From: Bacteroidales bacterium
GTDB lineage: Bacteria > Bacteroidota > Bacteroidia > Bacteroidales > UBA932
Assembly (NCBI GenBank): GCA_024401695.1
Contig: JAKSKN010000009.1
Coordinates: 1 to 64,000, forward strand
Length of the DNA: 64,000 nt
Direction: 5' to 3'
The notes under the pieces were generated by a model. That model did not search any database and was not told where the DNA came from. It saw nothing but the letters and a program-made list of their open reading frames with translations. Numbering within the stretch: the stretch's first letter is position 1; every line of letters starts with the position of its first letter. Of this stretch, positions 58,133 to 64,000 are shown one piece after another. A program made the translations under genes and the position numbers.

Positions 58133-59272
58133 TTACGGTTTTTTCGTGTATGCTGTCCTGAGGAATTCCTCTATCAAGGAGTCATCCTTACGGCAGTCGG
58201 GAAGGGATGAGATTCTGTCTGCCTTATAAAAGGAATTGTCGCGCTTGAACTCTCTGTCCGGGTGTTTTTCCTCGAATTCAAGATTTTGCTTTATCATTCT
58301 CCGATCCTCCTCGTCGCGCTCTTCAAATTCGAAGTACTCGACAACCCTCTTCCAGATGAATTCACCCTTGCTCATTCCTTCAGGACGGTGCTCTGCCTCG
58401 TGAAGGAACTTGTCAGTAAACTGACGTTCGCTGCAGTTGTCCCACCACCAAAGGCGGCTGCCATCCTGTTCACAAATCTGTTGCAGTTTGACTTCAACCT
58501 TCACCTCGAATGTGTTCATCCGAAGGAAATCCGGAATACTGTACAAATAGTGCGTCACAACGGCGTGGGTGGCATAACACATTACTATATGGTCAAGTTT
58601 CGGATGATAAAGCCATCCTTCGGCCCAGGTTGTACCATCATCAAGTTCATTCTCGATGCGGAGCTCTTTATCTGTCATTGAGGATTTTCGGCCATCGTCC
58701 TTCCGCCAATGAGGACTGCATTGGATGATTGCAAGGTCGCCTTTCAGTTCCTGTTCTACTGTGGCCATGATGGGGATCATTCTGAGGAAGTCAGACCCAT
58801 AGAAATCATCGTCCTCAAGGCGCAGAACGTCCTGCGGAGATTCACCCCAGTATCGCAATGTGCCGTCTATATCGATATCGTCATCCTTCTGATCAAGGGG
58901 CATATCCAAAATATAGCGGTACATTTTCGCCGTCCTCGCAAACATATCTTTGGTAAGCTCAAAAAGATGAGCATCCTGATGTTCGAAACGCTTCACCTCA
59001 GCCTCGCTGCAGTGAATTGTAAACATCTTCTCAAGCGCGTATCCACGGCTCATCAGCCACCACCATGCGCTTTCCATATCATCCTCAGAACAGGAGAACT
59101 TATACAGCGAACCATCATACTTGCCGTCCACGATTTCAAGCACTTTCGCTTCCATCTCCTTTACCTCGGCCCGGTACTTCTCGATACGTTCTTCTTCCGG
59201 AAGGGACTCGTAACTGTCCATCCTTTCGTGAAATGCATCACTCTCTGCTGATAATTTATCAAAAAGGTCCAT
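58133..59272 (-). CDS. Large acidic protein, function unknown
   Basis: The Met at 59272 (MDLFDKLSAESDAF) gives 379 residues, with many Asp, Glu, Trp and Met. There are segments such as FSCSEDDMESAWWWLMSRGYALEKMFTI and SRLWWWDNCSERQFTDKFLHEAEHRPEGMSKGEFIWKRVVEYFEFEERDEEDRRMIKQ. No domain was recognised. It lies 25 bp downstream of WYL3 and is a core member of the divergent module. Its function might be regulatory or protective. Confidence 0.6.
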   Translation of the reverse strand: MDLFDKLSAESDAFHERMDSYESLPEEERIEKYRAEVKEMEAKVLEIVDGKYDGSLYKFSCSEDDMESAWWWLMSRGYALEKMFTIHCSEAEVKRFEHQDAHLFELTKDMFARTAKMYRYILDMPLDQKDDDIDIDGTLRYWGESPQDVLRLEDDDFYGSDFLRMIPIMATVEQELKGDLAIIQCSPHWRKDDGRKSSMTDKELRIENELDDGTTWAEGWLYHPKLDHIVMCYATHAVVTHYLYSIPDFLRMNTFEVKVEVKLQQICEQDGSRLWWWDNCSERQFTDKFLHEAEHRPEGMSKGEFIWKRVVEYFEFEERDEEDRRMIKQNLEFEEKHPDREFKRDNSFYKADRISSLPDCRKDDSLIEEFLRTAYTKKP

Positions 59273-59297
59273 ATTTCTTTCTCTTAATTTCAAATGT

Positions 59298-60212
59298 CTA
59301 CTCATCCCATTTCCCGTTATAAAGGTCTGTTATGTTCTGTGCATGTTCCTTCATCATCTCACGAAGGCTCAGCGGCTCCAGTACCTCCACATAGTCATTG
59401 TATTGGAGCAGATCCATCTCCAAATCCCAGGTCGGGGCCATGAAATACTCGAATATCGACCAGTCGTCGTGAACCTCGACTTCCTGCTGCGAGTCGTGAA
59501 GCCTCAGCGTGCGGAAGTAATGCCTCTGGCGGTCCCAGACTTTAAGACGGATCATCTGTGGTTTGTAGTTTTCCTCATCGTGAACAATTCCGAACCAATT
59601 CGCGAAATACTCCTTTGCATTGAATTTCTCCGGAACGGTAAAGCTCCTGAGTGTCTGACGCAGACCCTGAATGCGGTCGAGCGCATAGATTCTCAATTCC
59701 TTATGGTCAGATGGCTTTGCGGCCACATACCAGCGCTGCTTGAAGAGTTTTACGCAGTACGGAGCAATAACCAGATTGTACACCTGAGTGTCCTTGAAAT
59801 TCTGGTATTCCATCTCCAGCATTTTACCTTCTTTCATTGCGTTGATTATAGCTCTCAAGTAATCTTGGCTGGAAGGTATATCCTCCAGGATGATACGGTC
59901 ACGCAGCGTGGAACTCTCATTTATAAGGTTATTGACCGAAAGTGATGTCATCAGCCAGTTGCGGATACCGTTGGCATTCATATCTTCATTGGAGATATAA
60001 TATCCAAGAGTCTTGTCGAATTTGATATCAATTCCGAACATATCCAGAATAGCTTCTCGGTGATTATGGAAGGTTCTTGGCGGGAGCGGTACGCTGTGTT
60101 CGTTCAGTGCACTGCGCTGCCACAGGTCACTCAAATCGGTCTGAGTAATGTGTCCATGCTGCATTATCGTATCCAGCAGCCAAACATAACGTTTGAAATA
60201 ATCTTTTGCCAT
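59298..60212 (-). CDS. WYL-domain transcriptional regulator 3
   Basis: The start MAKDYFKRYVWLLDTIMQH (60212) is favoured; a longer frame begins before the promoter. The 304-residue paralogue has the winged helix, the WYL domain (MLEMEYQNFKDTQVYNLVIAPYCVKLFKQRWYVAAKP) and the WCX end. It is closest in its N-terminus to WYL2 (MAKNYFKSYIWLLETLQSHGHLT versus MAKDYFKRYVWLLDTIMQHGHIT). Both of the most perfect palindromes of the regulon lie in its divergent promoter, so it is the best candidate for the DNA-binding protein. It heads the operon with the DUF1232 and proteasome-like genes. Confidence 0.88.
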   Translation of the reverse strand: MAKDYFKRYVWLLDTIMQHGHITQTDLSDLWQRSALNEHSVPLPPRTFHNHREAILDMFGIDIKFDKTLGYYISNEDMNANGIRNWLMTSLSVNNLINESSTLRDRIILEDIPSSQDYLRAIINAMKEGKMLEMEYQNFKDTQVYNLVIAPYCVKLFKQRWYVAAKPSDHKELRIYALDRIQGLRQTLRSFTVPEKFNAKEYFANWFGIVHDEENYKPQMIRLKVWDRQRHYFRTLRLHDSQQEVEVHDDWSIFEYFMAPTWDLEMDLLQYNDYVEVLEPLSLREMMKEHAQNITDLYNGKWDE

Positions 60213-60230
60213 AGTCTTTCTAATTGATTG

Positions 60231-60264
60231 CAAAATTACCTCATATCTCTGCCAAAGTCTGGCA
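60231..60264 (-). promoter_or_regulatory. Regulon promoter 11 (WYL3)
   Basis: TGCCAGACTTTGGCA (60264-60250), 11 bp, TAATTTTG (60238-60231). The half-sites are perfect. Confidence 0.75.
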
Positions 60265-60294
60265 CTATGCAAATTTATCAAAATTTTTATGGTT

Positions 60295-60328
60295 TGCCAC
60301 TCTTTGGCATACTCGCACAATATTTTTG
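60295..60328 (+). promoter_or_regulatory. Regulon promoter 12 (MoxR-VWA operon)
   Basis: TGCCACTCTTTGGCA (60295-60309), 11 bp, TATTTTTG (60321-60328), plus strand. It is 45 bp from the WYL3 site and the half-sites are perfect. Confidence 0.75.
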
Positions 60329-60348
60329 CAGCATTGAAAAAAACGAGT

Positions 60349-60855
60349 ATGGAAACAACTACATTGAAAACAGCACTTGTGCAGTACCTTATGGCAATGG
60401 CATTGCCGCAGGAACTTGGGTTCCTTCACGTTCCTTGGGGAGAAAACCCGTTTATATCTGTGAACAAAAGAACAGGCAAGAAGACCTGTCGGATTGACGA
60501 CTCGGAATTGAATAGATTCAGAGAGGAGACGGGAATGGAATTGTCACGCGCAGAGATCCTGTCCTGCCGAACGATGAGGGAATTGGAGAATCTGGTCGGT
60601 TCCAAGGCGGACAAGGTCCCAATCGGGACTCTTGCTCATCTGATTCTCGAACTGACAGAAGTCCTCGGTACCATCTGGAACAATCTCGAGCTGGTGGAGA
60701 GCCTCGATGAAATCTCTGACGGCGGGAAGGTTGACCCGGCATATGTATGGCCGGCATATGATTACATTAAGCCGGATCCTGCGGAAAAGGAAAAATTGGA
60801 AAGAGAATGTGAAGGCCTGGTATCTTGGGGGAGAATAGGCAATATTTCATCTTAG
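60349..60855 (+). CDS. Protein of unknown function, first gene of MoxR-VWA operon
   Basis: The ATG at 60349 lies 20 bp after the -7 box. The 168-residue protein has a helical look (ETTTLKTALVQYLMAMALPQELGFLHVP; TLAHLILELTEVLGTIWNNLELVESLDEISDGGKVDPAYVWPAYDYIKPDPAEKEKLERECEGL). No family was recognised. It is followed by the next gene at 5 bp. The conserved position suggests a substrate or adaptor of the ATPase pair. Confidence 0.6.
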   Translation: METTTLKTALVQYLMAMALPQELGFLHVPWGENPFISVNKRTGKKTCRIDDSELNRFREETGMELSRAEILSCRTMRELENLVGSKADKVPIGTLAHLILELTEVLGTIWNNLELVESLDEISDGGKVDPAYVWPAYDYIKPDPAEKEKLERECEGLVSWGRIGNISS

Positions 60856-60860
60856 AGAAT

Positions 60861-61445
60861 ATGGCGAAAACTGAAAATTACAGAAGATATGGCGCAGGCG
60901 GCCCCAAGCAGGTCGTCGAGCCTCAGTGGGTAAAGGATTTGCCCAAGGACGATTTGGAGTGGACTCCGGAACAGGATATGGCATATTATGAATGGTCCTC
61001 CATATACGGCAGGAGAGGCTATTCCAAGAAAGAGTGGGAAGCCATCCACAAGGAAAGGCAGAGAATCAAGGAGAAGGAGTTCAAGGAACTTTCCTATATA
61101 GATGACTATAACGGAGAAAGCATACTCTTGGTCTTGAAGAAGAAGTTGGAGTGGCAGGCGGAGTACTTCGAGAACTTCGGGCATTGCGAGAGCAACCCTT
61201 ACAAGGCCGCAAGGATGAGGTTGTGCTGCCGTTTGATTGATATCATCTGTTGGGGAGGCTTGACGAAGGAATATCAGCGGTCTTTCAGGAAATATGTGAA
61301 TACCCGGAATGCCAAACGGTTTGAAAACGTTCCGACCTGGAATATGTCGTATTTGCACGGAGAAAAGCAGAAGCTCAGGTATCAGAAGGCCTATGTCTTG
61401 TTGTTCAGAACATTGTACGAAAATATATTAAGGTGGTGGGATTAA
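60861..61445 (+). CDS. Basic protein of unknown function in MoxR-VWA operon
   Basis: The ATG at 60861 gives 194 residues. The N-terminus is rich in Lys, Trp and Tyr (YRRYGAGGPKQVVEPQWVKDLPKDDLEWTPEQDMAYYEW), followed by helices (KKEWEAIHKERQRIKEKEFKELS; ARMRLCCRLIDIICWGG). No family was recognised. It ends one base before the MoxR start. Confidence 0.6.
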   Translation: MAKTENYRRYGAGGPKQVVEPQWVKDLPKDDLEWTPEQDMAYYEWSSIYGRRGYSKKEWEAIHKERQRIKEKEFKELSYIDDYNGESILLVLKKKLEWQAEYFENFGHCESNPYKAARMRLCCRLIDIICWGGLTKEYQRSFRKYVNTRNAKRFENVPTWNMSYLHGEKQKLRYQKAYVLLFRTLYENILRWWD

Positions 61446-62507
61446 ATGGCTATCAATATTAACGCAAAAGAACTCCAGAACCTGCTGGAGAGCACACCTG
61501 CTTCGCACAACATAATGTTGTCGGGAAGGCACGGTATCGGAAAGTCCAGGATTCTTACGGACTGGTTCGAAGCAAAAGGTACTAAGGTCGTAACGCTTTT
61601 CCTCGGTCAGATGAGCGACCCGGGAGATCTCATCGGTCTTCCGCGCAAGGATGAAGCGACCGGAAAGACGGTGTTCATGCCACCTTACTGGTTCCCGACT
61701 GACGGCAAGCCCGTGGTGCTGTTTCTGGACGAACTCAACCGTGCCCGTCCGGAGATTCTCCAGACAATAATGGACTTGGCGTTGAATCGCAAGCTTGCCG
61801 GAAGGCCGCTTCCGGAGGGAAGCCGTATCATCTCAGCCGTCAATGACGGAGAGGAGTATCAGCTCAATGAACTTGATCCGGCTCTCGTTTCAAGATTCAA
61901 CATCTATAATTTCAAGCCTACCGTTGGAGAATGGCTGCTGTGGGCATCACAAGCCGGCATCGACAAGAATGTGCTTAACTTCATTGAGAACAATTCTTCA
62001 ATGTTGGACGGAGACGGGAAGGCCACCAATGACAGTTCCTGCCTTGAGAAGACTCCTGACCGTCGAGCATGGGAGAGGGTGTCCGACATCGTCAAATCGG
62101 CCCCGGCCATCGGCCCGACCACGAAGAAGGTGGTTGCCGGAATTGTCGGAGCGAAGGCGGCAGCATCATTCTTTGAGAGTTTTTCGCAGAATAGACTCAT
62201 ATCTGCAGAGTCTATCCTGAAAGACTTCATTGCTCAGAAGAAAACGCTTGAGTCATACAAGGCCCACGACCTTGCAATCATCAATGACAGCATCTACCGT
62301 TGCATCGAGAACGGCAAGGGAGGTCCTTACTGCGCAGACAATCTTATGAAATACATGGACTGGCTCATAACATCAGGGCGGAAGGAGAGCATGGCCCATT
62401 TCTGCTCTGTATTTGAGGGTGCCACATATTCTCAGGCGAACCTCTTCATGATGAGCGGTGCGCCGAAGTGCTTCAAGACAATCACTGACTTTATCAGTAA
62501 TCTGTAG
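61446..62507 (+). CDS. MoxR-like AAA+ ATPase
   Basis: The 353-residue protein has Walker A LSGRHGIGKSRIL at about 25-36 and Walker B KPVVLFLDELNRARPEILQTIMD, followed by the sensor regions (RIISAVNDGEEYQLNELDPALVSRFNIYNF). It matches the MoxR branch, whose members work with VWA proteins to load metals or remodel protein complexes. The following gene is exactly such a VWA protein (2 bp gap). Confidence 0.88.
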   Translation: MAININAKELQNLLESTPASHNIMLSGRHGIGKSRILTDWFEAKGTKVVTLFLGQMSDPGDLIGLPRKDEATGKTVFMPPYWFPTDGKPVVLFLDELNRARPEILQTIMDLALNRKLAGRPLPEGSRIISAVNDGEEYQLNELDPALVSRFNIYNFKPTVGEWLLWASQAGIDKNVLNFIENNSSMLDGDGKATNDSSCLEKTPDRRAWERVSDIVKSAPAIGPTTKKVVAGIVGAKAAASFFESFSQNRLISAESILKDFIAQKKTLESYKAHDLAIINDSIYRCIENGKGGPYCADNLMKYMDWLITSGRKESMAHFCSVFEGATYSQANLFMMSGAPKCFKTITDFISNL

Positions 62508-62509
62508 AG

Positions 62510-63775
62510 ATGGAAGAAATAATCGGAAAAATCGTTGAGGATTGGTTCCTCAGCGAACCGGCTCTGTTCGCTACATACTGCACGCACACCTTGGAAGAGA
62601 ACTCCAGGATGAGCGTGCCTATGCGTAGCGGCAAGATGCGCATCGAGTACAATCCGGAAATCTTGAAGGAGTGGGCTCCGCAGATGATAGAGGAGAGACT
62701 CAAGTTCGAGGTTATCAGAATCCTCCTCGCCCATCCGTATCAGAGACAGCCGTACAAGGCCACGAAAGCAGCCCTTGGTATGGCCAGTGATGTAACTCTC
62801 TCTACTCTCTACAAAAGGCCAACTTCAATCACTATACCTTCCGGACTTAAATTCGACAGGGGACTGTGCTTCGAAGAATACTACAACATCGTGAAAGCTT
62901 ACCTTGAGCAGCCTGCCCAGCAGATGCAGTCGCATCAATATGAGATGAAAGGGCAAGCCCTTGATGGAGGTGGTGGCGCATCGGACGATCCTGCACCAAA
63001 GTTGAATGATGATACCCACAGTGAAATTGATGACTCCGATGACATTGAATCCCAGATAGCCCGAGAGCAGGCCGAGACTGCTGAACTGTGGGAAGAAGAT
63101 CAATTGATGCAGGAGGCGGTTAAGGATGTTATCGAAAGGGCGAGACGCACTCATCAGTGGGGCTCTCTCTCCGGCCATCTTTCTGATATGATTGAGGCAT
63201 CAACAATAGTAAGGATAGATTACAGACGAATTCTGTCCTGGTTCAGGGCGAGCATCCTCTCCTCGAAAAGAAAGCTGACAAGGATGATTCCAAGCCGTCG
63301 GTACGGTTTTGAGTATATGGGCAGCAAGAGGGACTTCTGTACCAAGCTCCTTGTGGCCGTGGATGTCAGCGGCTCAGTGGACAACAAGCAGGTGTCCCAG
63401 GCTCTCTCCATAATAAACAGGTTCTTCAAGTATGGCGTCGAAAATGTGGATGTAATAATGTTTGACTGCGGTCTTGTCGGCGAGCCGATGTCGATGAAGA
63501 AAGCGCCAAGGACACTCAAAATAGGAGGAAGAGGCGGGACGGAATTCCAAGCACCGATTGACTACTTCGCCAAGGGGCAATATGACGGACTTGTTATGAT
63601 TACTGACGGCTATGCCGAAGTCCCGACCCTCCCTGAGAATACAAAAGGAAGGATCCTTTGGATGATTTACAATGACGAGCTGTTCCGGAAGGGCGATTCC
63701 CAGACTCTCAATGAGTACTTGACGTGGATTGCCTCGTTCCCTAGATCGAAATATGTCATTTTACCACCGGTGTAG
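62510..63775 (+). CDS. VWA-domain protein (DUF2201-like), partner of MoxR
   Basis: The 421-residue protein has an N-terminal helical region (DWFLSEPALFATYC..; EERLKFEVIRILLAHPYQRQP), an acidic linker (residues about 165-200), and a C-terminal von Willebrand A domain with an intact metal-ion-dependent adhesion site (KLLVAVDVSGSVDNKQV, GGRGGTEFQAPIDYF, GLVMITDGYAEVPTL). The DUF2201-like N-terminus often accompanies MoxR. The pair could assemble or activate a target complex, possibly the products of the divergent operon. Confidence 0.85.
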   Translation: MEEIIGKIVEDWFLSEPALFATYCTHTLEENSRMSVPMRSGKMRIEYNPEILKEWAPQMIEERLKFEVIRILLAHPYQRQPYKATKAALGMASDVTLSTLYKRPTSITIPSGLKFDRGLCFEEYYNIVKAYLEQPAQQMQSHQYEMKGQALDGGGGASDDPAPKLNDDTHSEIDDSDDIESQIAREQAETAELWEEDQLMQEAVKDVIERARRTHQWGSLSGHLSDMIEASTIVRIDYRRILSWFRASILSSKRKLTRMIPSRRYGFEYMGSKRDFCTKLLVAVDVSGSVDNKQVSQALSIINRFFKYGVENVDVIMFDCGLVGEPMSMKKAPRTLKIGGRGGTEFQAPIDYFAKGQYDGLVMITDGYAEVPTLPENTKGRILWMIYNDELFRKGDSQTLNEYLTWIASFPRSKYVILPPV

Positions 63776-63820
63776 CCTATGATTTTAAAACATTCGCCCG
63801 CACTATAACCATTAAAATGA

Positions 63821-63852
63821 ACAATGGAAGCACCTGTAGATGCTTCCATTGT
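63821..63852. terminator. Convergent terminator, 12-bp perfect stem
   Basis: The 12 bp at 63821-63832 pair perfectly with 63841-63852 around an 8-base loop. It lies between the end of the VWA gene and the small minus-strand frame. Confidence 0.65.
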
Positions 63853-63854
63853 CA

Positions 63855-63923
63855 TTAATACCAGATTTTGAGAAATCTCATCCACTTCCAGAATCTGTTC
63901 CATGGCATTTCAGGATGAATCAT
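63855..63923 (-). CDS. Small Trp-rich peptide gene candidate with strong Shine-Dalgarno
   Basis: A 22-residue frame (starting MIHPEMPWNRFWKWM, ending KIWY) begins at 63923. It is preceded at about 7 bases by an AAGGAGGTGA sequence (63929-63938), a near-perfect Shine-Dalgarno, which is unusual in Bacteroidota. The peptide has four Trp and several basic residues, like a membrane-active or leader peptide. Its stop lies against the terminator at 63852. Function unknown; it is too short for comparison by eye. Confidence 0.45.
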   Translation of the reverse strand: MIHPEMPWNRFWKWMRFLKIWY

Positions 63924-63938
63924 AACAGTCACCTCCTT

Positions 63939-64000
63939 TTATTGATTGTCTGGGTTGTTGTTCAGGAAACTGACACGCGATGCATTGTCAAGTCCGTTTT
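63939..64000 (-). CDS. C-terminal end of a gene entering from the right edge
   Basis: A minus-strand frame open from the right edge ends NGLDNASRVSFLNNNPDNQ and stops at 63939, only 15 bp before the small peptide gene. The composition looks coding, but only 19 codons are in view, so no function can be given. Confidence 0.35.
   Translation of the reverse strand, partial: NGLDNASRVSFLNNNPDNQ

Noticed and set aside
63667..63903. 78-residue minus-strand frame overlapping the VWA gene end
   Set aside because: It crosses the 12-bp terminator hairpin, overlaps a clear plus-strand gene and has no promoter or family likeness.

Overview
The window looks like part of a large conjugative or mobilizable element (a plasmid, or an integrative element that can also replicate) from a member of the Bacteroidales. 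The evidence is promoters of the Bacteroidota type (a -7 box TAnnTTTG), A-rich leaders with little Shine-Dalgarno, FimA/Mfa-type fimbrillin lipoproteins with DUF3575 partners, a Bacteroidales-type MobC-like/relaxase/VirD4 set, and typical Bacteroidales accessory genes (TopB, RadC, ArdC, UmuDC, a CHC2/TOPRIM primase). No rRNA, tRNA, insertion sequence or CRISPR array was found.

Layout. Positions 1-12.9 kb (minus strand) hold a long fimbrial operon: two DUF3575 proteins, an OmpA-type lipoprotein, a FimB/Mfa2-type anchor, a FimA/Mfa1-type shaft candidate, a DUF5119-like protein and several Mfa-like adhesin or tip lipoproteins, the last running off the left edge. At 13.0-18 kb are a TraO-like protein, a 259-nt structured-RNA candidate, umuDC and a XRE repressor. 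At 18.0-20.4 kb lies a replication module: seven 21-bp iterons, a Rep_3-type initiator, a small partner and a repeat-rich divergent region. At 20.2-31.7 kb (plus strand) is the mobilization operon (MobC-like, SSB, relaxase, coupling protein, topoisomerase III) followed by radC and a run of small accessory genes separated by strongly structured, probably RNA-encoding gaps.

Positions 32.3-48.6 kb (mostly minus) hold DNA-metabolism and stress genes: a DnaQ-like exonuclease, AAA+ ATPase, PLD-like protein, ClpP, WYL regulators, a Pif1-like helicase coupled to an agmatine-deiminase-like enzyme, a short DnaE, a degenerate DnaE-like protein, a metallophosphoesterase, a PD-(D/E)XK candidate and a SLOG-Tudor fusion. 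Positions 48.6-55.4 kb are a minus-strand operon starting with a primase and including an ArdC-like protein and an ADP-ribosylglycohydrolase-like/DUF488 fusion. Positions 56.2-63.8 kb are a divergent module: a WYL regulator with a DUF1232 protein and a proteasome-like protein on one side, and two unknown proteins with a MoxR-like ATPase and a VWA protein on the other.

The strongest new observation is a shared promoter architecture. At twelve transcription units a 15-bp imperfect palindrome (consensus TGCCA-N5-TGGCA) lies exactly 11 bp upstream of the -7 box. It precedes the AAA+ gene, clpP, two WYL genes, the short dnaE, the MoxR-VWA operon and several unknown genes, including one at 16.5 kb. 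This suggests one element-wide regulon, most simply controlled by one or more of the three paralogous WYL regulators. The second theme is the number of long, strongly base-paired intergenic segments (13.7, 20.3, 27.7, 28.4 and 31.5 kb) that no protein gene explains.
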